Assembly: GCA_963922495.1 (NCBI GenBank)
Contig: CAWUIH010000039.1
Span: 1 to 14,501, forward strand
Source of the DNA: CAWUIH01 sp963922495
GTDB lineage: Bacteria; Pseudomonadota; Gammaproteobacteria; Coxiellales; Coxiellaceae
Direction: 5' to 3'
DNA: 14,501 nucleotides
Below are positions 6,500 through 13,857 of the stretch, in pieces. The stretch's first letter is position 1. Every line of letters starts with the position of its first letter. The translations under genes and the position numbers were made by a program. The notes beneath the pieces were generated by a model. That model did not search any database, was not told where the DNA came from, and worked only from the letters and a program-made list of their open reading frames with translations.

Positions 6500-8104
6500 A
6501 TGACGCAGCTTATTTCTAAAATTGATTTAAAAAGTAGTAAATTTAAAAATAATAATGATTTAATGCAACAACATGTTCATCAGTATGAAAAAGCATTAAA
6601 GCTGGTTCAAAAAGGTGGAACTGAAAAAGCACATCAGCGTTTGCATCAACAGGGGAAGCTGTTTGTTAGGGAGCGCATTAGGCGTTTAATCGATAATGAC
6701 ACTAAATTTTTGGAATTTTCAGCACTGGCTGGCTATGAATTGTATGAAGAAAATATTGCCTCAGCTGGTATTATCACCGGCATTGGGTACATTCATCAAA
6801 CCCTTTGCGTCATTATTGCCAATGATGCCACCGTTAAAGGTGGAGCTTATTATCCAATTACAGTGAAAAAACATTTACGCGCGCAAGAGATTGCAGAGCA
6901 GAATTTTCTGCCTTGCGTCTATTTAGTTGATTCAGGTGGAGCATTTTTACCATTACAACACGAAGTTTTTCCAGATCGAGATCATTTTGGCAGAATTTTT
7001 TATAATCAAGCGCGCATGTCGGCTAAAAATATTCCACAAATAGCAGTTGTGATGGGATCATGCACAGCAGGTGGCGCTTATGTTCCAGCGATGGCTGATC
7101 AAGTGGTAATGGTAAGAGAACAAGCTACTATATTTTTAGCTGGCCCACCGCTAGTTAAAGTAGCCATCGGTGAGACTGTCAGTTCAGAACAGCTAGGTGG
7201 AGCAGATTTGCATTGCCGCAAATCTGGTGTTGCCGATTATCTCGTTGAAGACGACGATCATGCGTTGCAACAAACACGAGAAATCATTGCCAATATTCCT
7301 TCACACACTGCTTCAATTGCAAAAATAGCTTCGCGTCATAATTCATTTTCGACAACCGAGCTTAATGGAATTGTTTCTGCAGATCCACGCCATCCTTATG
7401 ATGTTCGTGAAGTAATTATGAGAATAATTGATGCTGCTGAATTTAGTGAATTCAAGCAATACTACGGTCAGTCTTTAGTATGCGGATTTGCTCATATTGA
7501 TGGTTTTGCAGTAGGAATTATTGCTAATAATGGAATTCTTTTTTCAGATTCTGCACTAAAAGGTGCACACTTTATTGAATTATGTTCGCAACGCAGAATT
7601 CCATTGCTGTTTTTACAAAATATTAATGGATTTATGGTCGGTAAGCATGCTGAGATGCACGGCATTGCAAAACATGGTGCTAAAATGGTCCATGTGCTGG
7701 CCTGTAGTGCAGTCCCAAAGATTACAATTATCATTGGTAACAGCTATGGTGCGGGAAATTATGCTATGTGTGGTCGTAGTTATAATCCTCATTTTTTATT
7801 CATGTGGCCTAATGCGAAAATTGGGGTGATGGGTGGCAATCAAGCAGCAAGTGTTTTGGCTGATATTAAGCGAAACAGTCTAAATCGCAATGGAAAGCAT
7901 TGGAGTTTAGAGGATGAAGAAAGTTTTAAAATTCAAATGCAGCAAAAATATGAAAAGCAATCTCAGGCAATTTATTCAACCGCGAGATTATGGGATGATG
8001 GTATTATCTTGCCTCATCAAACAAGAGGAATTGCCGCAATCTGTCTGAAAATTGTCTATCAAAACCCTACTAAAGACACTCAAGTTGGTGTGCTAAGGAT
8101 GTAA
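6500..8104 (+). CDS. liuB: Methylcrotonyl-CoA carboxylase, carboxyltransferase (beta) subunit
   Basis: Transfers the carboxyl group from biotin to 3-methylcrotonyl-CoA, giving 3-methylglutaconyl-CoA. The 534 residues match the usual size (about 535) and the match to Pseudomonas LiuB runs from the VRERI segment through to the terminal VLRM. Both crotonase-fold halves are present: NDATVKGGAYYPITVKKHLR and GSCTAGGAYVPAM in the N half, then ANNGILF, FLQNINGFMVG and GAGNYAMCGR in the C half. It needs a biotin-carrying alpha subunit (LiuD/MccA), which is not encoded in this window. Start at 6500 lies nine bases after liuA; the ribosome binding site is weak, suggesting coupled translation. Geranyl-CoA carboxylase (AtuC) is a close relative, but the neighbours favour leucine breakdown. 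Confidence 0.95.
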   Translation: MTQLISKIDLKSSKFKNNNDLMQQHVHQYEKALKLVQKGGTEKAHQRLHQQGKLFVRERIRRLIDNDTKFLEFSALAGYELYEENIASAGIITGIGYIHQTLCVIIANDATVKGGAYYPITVKKHLRAQEIAEQNFLPCVYLVDSGGAFLPLQHEVFPDRDHFGRIFYNQARMSAKNIPQIAVVMGSCTAGGAYVPAMADQVVMVREQATIFLAGPPLVKVAIGETVSSEQLGGADLHCRKSGVADYLVEDDDHALQQTREIIANIPSHTASIAKIASRHNSFSTTELNGIVSADPRHPYDVREVIMRIIDAAEFSEFKQYYGQSLVCGFAHIDGFAVGIIANNGILFSDSALKGAHFIELCSQRRIPLLFLQNINGFMVGKHAEMHGIAKHGAKMVHVLACSAVPKITIIIGNSYGAGNYAMCGRSYNPHFLFMWPNAKIGVMGGNQAASVLADIKRNSLNRNGKHWSLEDEESFKIQMQQKYEKQSQAIYSTARLWDDGIILPHQTRGIAAICLKIVYQNPTKDTQVGVLRM

Positions 8105-8113
8105 TAACCTACA

Positions 8114-8893
8114 ATGAAATATACTAAATTTCATGTCAACAATGCAATTGCGACGCTTACCTTAAACCGCCCTCATCAGTATAACGCATTTAATCCTGAA
8201 TTTATTTTGGAAATATTGACTCATCTCCAATACATCGAAAAAGATGCTGCGATCCGTCTGGTGCTATTAAAAGCCAATGGTAAACATTTTTCTGCTGGGG
8301 CAGACATCGCCTGGATGAAAAATATGGCTTTCGCTCCTGATGCTGAAAATCAATTAGATGCGAATTTATTAGCAGATTTTTTTTGTAAGATAGATCATTG
8401 CTCAAAACCGATTATTACGATTACTCATGGCCGTGTAATAGGAGGAGCGTTGGGTATCGTTGCCTGTAGTGATTTTGTTATAGCATCGCATGATGCATTG
8501 TTTTGTTTCTCAGAATTAAAACTTGGTTTGATGCCTGCAATTATTGCGCCATACATTATCCGAAACATGGGTTTTAGAAGTGCAAGACGTTATTTTTTAT
8601 CCTCAGAAACCTTTTCTGCACGGCAGGCACAACAAGAGGGGCTTATTACACATACTCTTAGTTACGATGAAATAGATACCCAAGTCAATACACTCATTGC
8701 TAATCTGCTGCAGCTATCTCCTCAAGCTATCACTGCCACAAAACAGTTACTGCGGGCTATGTACCCTATCGACAAGATTATGATCGATAGAACAACGCAA
8801 CTTTTGGTGGAAGCAAGAAATAGCCATGATGCTAGAGAAGGATTAACGGCATTTCTTGAAAAACGACGTCCCAATTGGTGTGATTCTGATTAA
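8114..8893 (+). CDS. liuC: Methylglutaconyl-CoA hydratase (enoyl-CoA hydratase family)
   Basis: A 259-residue crotonase-fold enzyme, expected to hydrate 3-methylglutaconyl-CoA to HMG-CoA. The family motifs are clear: HFSAGADIAWMKNMA (residues 58-72, oxyanion hole and CoA binding), GRVIGGALGIVACSDFVIA (105-123) and FSELKLGLMPAII (132-144, with the glutamate that acts on water). AGADIAWMK is typical of LiuC rather than general FadB-type hydratases. It begins ten bases after liuB and ends the operon: its TAA interlocks with the stop codon of a convergent small gene. HMG-CoA lyase (LiuE), the next step, is not in the window. The assignment rests on motifs and operon position; a different short branched enoyl-CoA substrate is possible. 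Confidence 0.92.
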   Translation: MKYTKFHVNNAIATLTLNRPHQYNAFNPEFILEILTHLQYIEKDAAIRLVLLKANGKHFSAGADIAWMKNMAFAPDAENQLDANLLADFFCKIDHCSKPIITITHGRVIGGALGIVACSDFVIASHDALFCFSELKLGLMPAIIAPYIIRNMGFRSARRYFLSSETFSARQAQQEGLITHTLSYDEIDTQVNTLIANLLQLSPQAITATKQLLRAMYPIDKIMIDRTTQLLVEARNSHDAREGLTAFLEKRRPNWCDSD

Positions 8894-9186
8894 GCCGGCT
8901 GACAACGATCAAAGTAGCAACTTTCAGGCCTGCTATTCAAATGACGACATCGCTGGAATGCATGCGATTTAGCACTAAAAACCGTTGGAGCAACGGCACT
9001 CCAAACACCGTCACTTTTGCGATCGCGTACAAAACATTCAATTCTATTGGTTGAAGGTGGAGGCGGCGGTAAAACATGTCTTGATTTCAGAGAAGACGGC
9101 GGACGCTGATCACAACCATCCAAAGATAGGCAAAGCGACATTCCAGCTATGGCTGTTAGGCCGATAATTATTAATTTTCTGTTCAC
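8890..9186 (-). CDS. Small cysteine-containing secreted protein or lipoprotein, unknown function
   Basis: I do not recognise the family. From the GTG at 9186 the protein has 98 residues: a lysine/arginine start, a hydrophobic signal segment (5-22) and LSLDGC (20-25), a possible lipobox although Asp just before the Gly-Cys is unusual. A proline run (about 40-44) links to a C-terminal domain of about 50 residues with four cysteines (51, 70, 90, 95 approximately) and a final CxxxxC spacing typical of disulfides. I prefer GTG because GAGG lies eight bases upstream; ATGs at 9192 and 9213 are in frame but have no suitable site. The C-terminal domain aligns without gaps, though weakly, with the product of the neighbouring broken gene, suggesting tandem duplication. 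The last four bases overlap the end of liuC. Confidence 0.7.
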   Translation of the reverse strand: MNRKLIIIGLTAIAGMSLCLSLDGCDQRPPSSLKSRHVLPPPPPSTNRIECFVRDRKSDGVWSAVAPTVFSAKSHAFQRCRHLNSRPESCYFDRCQPA

Positions 9187-9249
9187 AGGCATAACCTCAC
9201 ACGGTGTTCTCATTGTTTAATCAATAATGTTGCTTATTTGTCAATCAGT

Positions 9250-9509
9250 TCAGCCTTGTTGATAGGCTTGTATATAATATACTTTGGGATTCTTGTTTTT
9301 ATCATGAGATTTGTGCAATGCGTTAAGCCCAGCTTTATCTCGATTAGTTGACCAGCCTTCGCCTGTCACCTTATTATCTGGGCTTGTCGCAAAACATTTG
9401 TAGTTATGCCATTCATTTATGACCTCTCCCGATGAGTACAAGCAAACGGTAGGCAGCAAGTTGCGGTGATTAAAAGGGTTTTTAACAGAAAATCAAGGTC
9501 CGTTTTCAT
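9250..9509 (-). pseudogene. Frameshifted small lipoprotein-like gene, sister of the gene at 8890
   Basis: Two frames together make one gene. The first starts at the ATG at 9509, with AGGA seven bases upstream, and encodes a signal peptide (MKTDLDFLLKTLLITATCC) and lipobox LPFAC, then stops at 9417. The second frame is open from 9492 to a stop at 9250 and encodes the C-terminal domain (NYKCFA through VYYIQAYQQG); on its own it would need a TTG start at 9459 and would lack a signal. One missing base within 9420-9492 would join them. No good ribosomal slippage heptamer is visible in the correct phase. So it is either a recently broken gene or a sequencing error. The domain aligns with that of the neighbour, keeping the CF, two alanines, Pro and Tyr, but with three of the four cysteines replaced by Ser and Tyr. 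Confidence 0.65.
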
Positions 9510-9581
9510 TTATAAATCCTAATGTTACTAATTACAACACTAGATTAACACGAAGGCTCACGTGAATGAAAGCTAATGTTA

Positions 9582-9610
9582 TTGACAATCTACAGTGCAC
9601 GAACTACTTT
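9582..9610 (+). promoter_or_regulatory. Probable sigma-70 promoter for aroF-tyrA
   Basis: A perfect TTGACA at 9582-9587 is followed after 17 bases by TACTTT at 9605-9610, a moderate -10. Transcription would begin near 9617, leaving a leader of about 70 bases before the aroF ATG. I see no TyrR box by eye. Confidence 0.45.
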
Positions 9611-9687
9611 ATGTTTATTCACAAGTACATTCTTAATCGTACTGATTGTTATTTTATAAGTTTATCTCGGGTTCAAGCAGGTTGTCC

Positions 9688-10785
9688 ATGGCAAAATATA
9701 TAGAAAACTTAAGAATTAAAGCACTTCATGCGCTTACGCTTCCTGCGTTATTGCGACAGTCATTACCATCAAATGATTCAATTGCTAAAACAATCACTAC
9801 TGCTCGTCAAGCGGCAAGTGCTATTATCCATCACCAAGATGATCGACTCATCTTGGTTGTTGGTCCCTGCTCGATCCATGATCCGATTGCTGCTATGGAA
9901 TATGCTACCCGATTGCAAAAAGTTAAAAATAAATATATCAACGACTTACACATCATCATGCGTGTTTACTTTGAAAAGCCGCGTACTACCATCGGTTGGA
10001 AAGGCCTTATTAATGATCCTCACTTAGATAGTAGTTTTAGAATCAATGAAGGTTTGCATATTGCGCGCAAGCTATTGCTAGACATCAATTCACTTGGCAT
10101 TCCGACAGGTAGTGAATTTCTGGATACTATTATCCCTCAGTACATTTCAGATTGTATTTCGTGGTCTGCTATCGGCGCCAGAACGACTGAAAGCCAAATC
10201 CACCGCGAACTAGCGTCAGGTCTATCCATGCCCGTTGGGTTTAAAAATAGTACCACTGGTAACGTTCAAATTGCTATTGATGCTGTAAAAGCAGCCAATA
10301 AGCCTCATCATTTTCTGGGGGTATCTGAGCAAGGAATTGCTTCTATTTTGAGTACTGATGGTAATCAAGATACACATATCATACTTAGGGGTTCCAATCA
10401 CAATACCAACCACGATCCAGAATCTATCACCGGGACGGTATCTCGGTTGCGCAAAGCTCAATTACCATTGAGTATTATGGTAGATTGTAGTCATGGTAAC
10501 AGTCGTAAAGACTATAAACGTCAGACTTTGGTTGTCAATTCATTATGCCAACAGCTAACAGCGGGTAATAACCATATTGTTGGGGCGATGATTGAAAGTA
10601 ATTTGCTTGCAGGGCAACAAAAGCTTGAATCCGGCAAATCATTGGAATATGGTAAAAGCATTACGGACGGTTGTATTTCCTGGGATGAGACTGTCTTAGT
10701 ATTTGAACAGTTTGCAAATGCAATTAGGACAAGGCGTCAACAAAATTTGACTATAACACCTTATGAGAGCAACAATAAAAAATAA
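9688..10785 (+). CDS. aroF: 3-deoxy-7-phosphoheptulonate (DAHP) synthase, probably tyrosine-sensitive type
   Basis: Condenses phosphoenolpyruvate with erythrose 4-phosphate, the first step of the shikimate pathway. The 365-residue product follows the E. coli AroF/G/H family along its length: GPCSIHDP (59-66, metal ligand Cys61), RVYFEKPRTTIGWKGL (92-107, Lys97), SWSAIGARTTESQ (158-170), GFKN (184-187, Lys186), DCSHGNS (266-272, His269), MIESN (Glu303) and SITDGCISW (Asp327). GNSRKDYKRQ is closer to AroF than AroG. Position 211 is Gly, as in tyrosine-inhibited enzymes, where phenylalanine-inhibited ones have Ser; with tyrA downstream this suggests tyrosine feedback. I chose the ATG at 9688 because GCAGG lies six bases upstream and it gives the family N-terminus; a TTG at 9646 would add 14 residues. 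A short tail (351-365) extends beyond E. coli AroG. The end overlaps tyrA by 23 bases. Confidence 0.95.
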   Translation: MAKYIENLRIKALHALTLPALLRQSLPSNDSIAKTITTARQAASAIIHHQDDRLILVVGPCSIHDPIAAMEYATRLQKVKNKYINDLHIIMRVYFEKPRTTIGWKGLINDPHLDSSFRINEGLHIARKLLLDINSLGIPTGSEFLDTIIPQYISDCISWSAIGARTTESQIHRELASGLSMPVGFKNSTTGNVQIAIDAVKAANKPHHFLGVSEQGIASILSTDGNQDTHIILRGSNHNTNHDPESITGTVSRLRKAQLPLSIMVDCSHGNSRKDYKRQTLVVNSLCQQLTAGNNHIVGAMIESNLLAGQQKLESGKSLEYGKSITDGCISWDETVLVFEQFANAIRTRRQQNLTITPYESNNKK

Positions 10786-11506
10786 AGTTGGTATTGTAGG
10801 CTACGGACGATTTGGTAGTTTATTAGCAGAAATATTGTCTCATGATTGTGACGTTTTCGTGTACGATATCGAACTACAAGATCAGCACCCCTATATCAAA
10901 TTTGTTAACTTAGAGACAGTTGCTAAGCTACGAACGATATTTATAACAGTGCCTATTAATAATTTTTCTAATACTATTAATACTATCGCACCATTGCTTT
11001 CAGAAGATTCAACTTTGATAGATACCTGTTCAGTTAAACTCTATCCGGTTGAAATCATGAAAACCTACTTACCCCCTTATGTTGGTATCATTGCAACCCA
11101 TCCTATTTTCGGGCCTGATTCGATTAACGAAGATGATGAATTAAAAATCATGATGCATCCTGCACGCGATACGCATCATATTTTTGAGTACTGGAAAAGT
11201 TACTTTACACATAGAGATTTTCGTGTGGTGATTATGACACCTGACCAGCATGACAAATTTTCAGCAAAATCACAGGCATTAACACATTTTATCGGTCGAG
11301 CACTAGAAGCTCTCAGTGCGCGAAGCACGGAAATCGACACTTTGGGTTATGATCGTTTGCTAGAGGTGATGGACTTAACCTGCAACGATACTTGGGATTT
11401 GTTTTCAGATATACAAAAATATAATCCTTACAGTGAAAAAATTACTAAACAATTCACCGAGCATTGTTTGCAATTACAGCGAGAATTAACTTCGGAAATC
11501 AGTTAA
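10763..11506 (+). CDS. tyrA: Prephenate/arogenate dehydrogenase, short plant-like form
   Basis: Oxidatively decarboxylates prephenate (or arogenate) on the way to tyrosine. The N-terminal Rossmann fold shows GYGRFG (13-18) and an acidic residue after the second strand (VYD, Asp35), favouring NAD over NADP. Further marks are TVPI (62-65), DTCSVK (87-92) and ATHPIFGPD (111-119), which lines the active site. The helical C-terminal domain (ALTHFIGRALE, then LGYDRLL and NDTWDLFSDIQKYNP) is shorter than in most bacterial TyrA and looks like plant arogenate dehydrogenases. No chorismate mutase or ACT domain is fused, so feedback control probably sits on the DAHP synthase. It starts inside aroF (23-base overlap) without a clear ribosome binding site, so its translation is probably coupled. 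Whether prephenate or arogenate is preferred cannot be read from the sequence. Confidence 0.9.
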   Translation: MRATIKNKVGIVGYGRFGSLLAEILSHDCDVFVYDIELQDQHPYIKFVNLETVAKLRTIFITVPINNFSNTINTIAPLLSEDSTLIDTCSVKLYPVEIMKTYLPPYVGIIATHPIFGPDSINEDDELKIMMHPARDTHHIFEYWKSYFTHRDFRVVIMTPDQHDKFSAKSQALTHFIGRALEALSARSTEIDTLGYDRLLEVMDLTCNDTWDLFSDIQKYNPYSEKITKQFTEHCLQLQRELTSEIS

Positions 11507-11518
11507 CGTCAACTGATT
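11497..11518. terminator. Inverted repeat at the tyrA-miaE junction
   Basis: AATCAGTT and AACTGATT form a perfect 8-base stem around a 6-base loop that covers both convergent stop codons. The stem is AT-rich and has no U run on either side, so it is at best a weak two-way terminator or RNA-stabilising hairpin. Confidence 0.3.
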
Positions 11519-12132
11519 GGAATACCGCTATGAAAGCGAAAACAGGGATCGGGCGACATAATAAATTTTTTTTCTAGCTTGCGAAAAAACGTAACACGTT
11601 CATCGATGGGTTGAGGTGATAATTGGTGTGCCAAATCTAAATATACCTCAAAATGTCTAGCTTCAGCTGCCAATAGCCCTTGGTAAAAACGTTCTAAATC
11701 ATTCTCTAACAATGGTGCGACTTGAGCAAAACGCTCGCAGGATCTTGCCTCAATAAATGCAGCCACAATCAGGCGGTCGATGAGCTGAAAAGGCTCTTGA
11801 GAACGAATACAATGATGCATTTGCTGTGCATACTTCGATGGTGCCAGGTGATTAAAAACAATTCCTCTTTTCTCCAGTACATACAATACTTTTTCAAAGT
11901 GACGTAGCTCCTCCCTGGCAAAGCGCGACATTTGATGCACCAAAATATTGCGATCTGGATAACGAAAGATAAATCCGAGTGCAGTTGATGCCGCTTTCTT
12001 TTCACAATGTGCGTGATCAATTAATAAAACGGGCAATTGAATTTGTGCTGCTCGCAACCAATTTGAAGGCGTCTCACAGCCTAAAAAATCCTTTATATTC
12101 GATAGATTAACAATTTCTTCTAAGTTTTTCAT
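11509..12132 (-). CDS. miaE: tRNA 2-methylthio-N6-isopentenyladenosine-37 hydroxylase
   Basis: Oxygen-dependent diiron enzyme that hydroxylates the isopentenyl group of ms2i6A at position 37 of tRNAs reading U-starting codons, giving ms2io6A. The 207 residues form a helical bundle with the expected iron ligands: Glu44 in HCEKKAA, Glu75 and His78 in REELRHF, Glu128 in FIEARSCERF, and Glu157 and His160 in AAEARHFE. The two repeated ExxH units and the EARSCERF helix are diagnostic of MiaE rather than other ferritin-like proteins. The protein acts after MiaA and MiaB, which are not in this window. The ATG at 12132 gives a normal N-terminus but no strong ribosome binding site. It is convergent with tyrA (two bases apart) and divergent from the gene at 12196 across about 60 bases. 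Confidence 0.95.
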   Translation of the reverse strand: MKNLEEIVNLSNIKDFLGCETPSNWLRAAQIQLPVLLIDHAHCEKKAASTALGFIFRYPDRNILVHQMSRFAREELRHFEKVLYVLEKRGIVFNHLAPSKYAQQMHHCIRSQEPFQLIDRLIVAAFIEARSCERFAQVAPLLENDLERFYQGLLAAEARHFEVYLDLAHQLSPQPIDERVTFFRKLEKKFIMSPDPCFRFHSGIPIS

Positions 12133-12195
12133 GGCGCGATGGATATTCTATGGTGACGATGGTATATTGTTGATAAATTTAGCACGTTGAGACTG

Positions 12196-12966
12196 ATGAC
12201 TGACTCATTTTTTTTGTCAACCGATAGTAAAGCGCTGATTAACGATTGGCAAGTAATTTGTGATATTATTACCGAGGCCACAGAGCTCGTTAAAGATCAG
12301 CTTAAAAAATCTGAAAACAGTTATACACCCACCCTACTTTCTGATCGGCAAATTAGCGATGCTCTCAACGGACCTTTGGAATGGTTTTTCAGACCTCATC
12401 TGACCGCCCATACAAAATTTGCCAAATTACGCTACTTACTCACTGTATCACAGGATGATAATTTTAAAGAAAACAGTCGTGAGAGCCTGATTTCTGAGAC
12501 ACAATTAGTGAAACTGACAATCGGTGAAATCGATAAACCTCAAAAAGAGCTTGAAGCACTCATTAAATCCCATTATGAAGCACACAAAGCGCATTTTCAA
12601 AATGCGACCTCACAACTTTTAATGAGTTTAATGGCGCAAAGTATTACTCTCACTGATATGGAGATGGAGCAATTTAAAGCGAATGAACCCTATTCGGAAC
12701 TGACAGGTCGTTTTCTTGATTTAAATATCCCGATGCCAAAACACAAAACAATGGATATTGGCGTGTATTTTCATTTTAAAATTTATTTAGCAATCCACAG
12801 CTCACTGAGTAGACAGCAGCTACCGCATACTACTGCAGAAATAAACCCATATATCAAAAAATTTAAAAATGAATTGACTGAAATTACCAAAAAACATGAT
12901 CAATTATTCATCCAACAGAAACAGGCTCTCAAAGAGCTAACAGATCGGATTCCACAAGCATTCTAA
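12196..12966 (+). CDS. Hypothetical charged helical protein
   Basis: I do not recognise this 256-residue protein. It has no signal peptide and no convincing membrane span. It is rich in Lys, Glu, Gln and Leu with long predicted helices, including a heptad-like C-terminal stretch (about 218-252, from NPYIKKFKNELTEI onward) that could be a short coiled coil. No catalytic motif is visible. The ATG at 12196 is more likely than a TTG at 12187 three codons earlier; only a weak GAGA lies upstream. It is divergent from miaE and ends four bases before the convergent rlmB stop codon. Base composition resembles the neighbours, so there is no sign of recent transfer. A cytosolic structural role or a secreted effector are both conceivable, with no evidence for either. 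Confidence 0.75.
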   Translation: MTDSFFLSTDSKALINDWQVICDIITEATELVKDQLKKSENSYTPTLLSDRQISDALNGPLEWFFRPHLTAHTKFAKLRYLLTVSQDDNFKENSRESLISETQLVKLTIGEIDKPQKELEALIKSHYEAHKAHFQNATSQLLMSLMAQSITLTDMEMEQFKANEPYSELTGRFLDLNIPMPKHKTMDIGVYFHFKIYLAIHSSLSRQQLPHTTAEINPYIKKFKNELTEITKKHDQLFIQQKQALKELTDRIPQAF

Positions 12967-12970
12967 AGAA

Positions 12971-13717
12971 TTAAAGAGAACGCTGTCTCTGCACCTCATA
13001 TAAGGCGATCGCTGCTGCAACTGATACATTCAAACTCTCAATACAACCACGTATTGGAATATGAGCCAAGAAGTCGCAATGTGACTGCGTTAAATGACGT
13101 AGCCCACTACCTTCACTTCCCAACACCAGTGCGATATCACTGGTAAAATCAATGTCTTTGATGGGAGTATCACAGTCTGTACTAGCACCCACAATCCATA
13201 TTCCTTTTTCTTGCAACGTTCGTAATGTGCGCGCCAAATTAGTGACTCGAATCACAGGGGTGCTTACGTCTGCTCCCGAAGCAACTTTTCTTACTGTAGC
13301 AGTCAATCCCACTGCTCGATTTCTAGGAATAATTACCGCTTGCGCACCAAAAGCATTAGCACTGCGTAAACAAGCTCCCAAATTGTGAGGATCTTGCACG
13401 CCGTCTAATACCAAAAATAATTTCTGCTGCAGCTGTTGTTGCACCAACAAAGCTTCTAAGGTCTTTTCATCAAACTCTTTAAAGTGTTTGCTTGTCACTG
13501 CAATTCCCTGATGATGTGATGAATCAACTAATTTGTCCATATCTCGTCGAGATAAGCGAGTAATGTGTATTGCAGCATCTTCAGCAAGAGCAATGATTCG
13601 CTTAATCCTTTCACTATCACGATTTTTCAGTACAAACACTTCAGTAATATGAGTCGCTTGACTTCCCAGTAGGGCTTCGACACTATGAATGCCATAGAAA
13701 AAATTTAATTTTGCCAT
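12971..13717 (-). CDS. rlmB: 23S rRNA (guanosine-2251-2'-O)-methyltransferase
   Basis: SPOUT-class methyltransferase that methylates the ribose of G2251 in the peptidyl-transferase P-loop of 23S rRNA using S-adenosylmethionine. The 248 residues match E. coli RlmB in length. An N-terminal substrate-binding domain (FYGIHSVEALL at 7-17) precedes the knot with all three motifs: LDGVQDPHNLGACLRSANAF (104-123), VLGSEGSGLR (198-207) and IPIRGCIESLNVSVAAAIAL (220-239). The motif 3 residues SLNVSVA form the S-adenosylmethionine loop. In most relatives motif 3 begins IPM and has a small residue where Cys225 is, a minor variation. The start at 13717 agrees with the family N-terminus. The gene is divergent from rlpA across about 140 bases and convergent with the hypothetical gene at 12196. 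Confidence 0.96.
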   Translation of the reverse strand: MAKLNFFYGIHSVEALLGSQATHITEVFVLKNRDSERIKRIIALAEDAAIHITRLSRRDMDKLVDSSHHQGIAVTSKHFKEFDEKTLEALLVQQQLQQKLFLVLDGVQDPHNLGACLRSANAFGAQAVIIPRNRAVGLTATVRKVASGADVSTPVIRVTNLARTLRTLQEKGIWIVGASTDCDTPIKDIDFTSDIALVLGSEGSGLRHLTQSHCDFLAHIPIRGCIESLNVSVAAAIALYEVQRQRSL

Positions 13718-13822
13718 CAGTTTTCCATAATTAGAGAGTATATTACTGCTTTATAAAATTCTTATTACATCTGTTCGGCTACAACACAATTTATTTTTTT
13801 AGTCAAAATGACTATTTTAGAC

Positions 13823-13851
13823 TTGCAGATTGGGTTTGTTCTGTCAATAAT
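13823..13851 (+). promoter_or_regulatory. Possible promoter very close to the rlpA start
   Basis: TTGCAG (13823-13828) and AATAAT (13846-13851) are separated by 17 bases and match sigma-70 hexamers well. Transcription would start about at the rlpA ATG (13858), which also lacks a ribosome binding site, implying a leaderless message if this promoter is used. Confidence 0.35.
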
Positions 13852-13857
13852 ATTGTC

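Noticed and set aside
7492..7829. Open frames on both strands within liuB
   Set aside because: Shadows of a strongly conserved gene; no start signals or recognisable product.
9420..9492. Programmed ribosomal frameshift joining the two halves of the small lipoprotein gene
   Set aside because: The required shift is -1, but no X XXY YYZ slippery heptamer in the correct phase and no clear downstream hairpin were seen; an indel is simpler.
9640..9687. TTG start at 9646 for the DAHP synthase
   Set aside because: No ribosome binding site, and the ATG at 9688 matches the family N-terminus with GCAGG six bases upstream.
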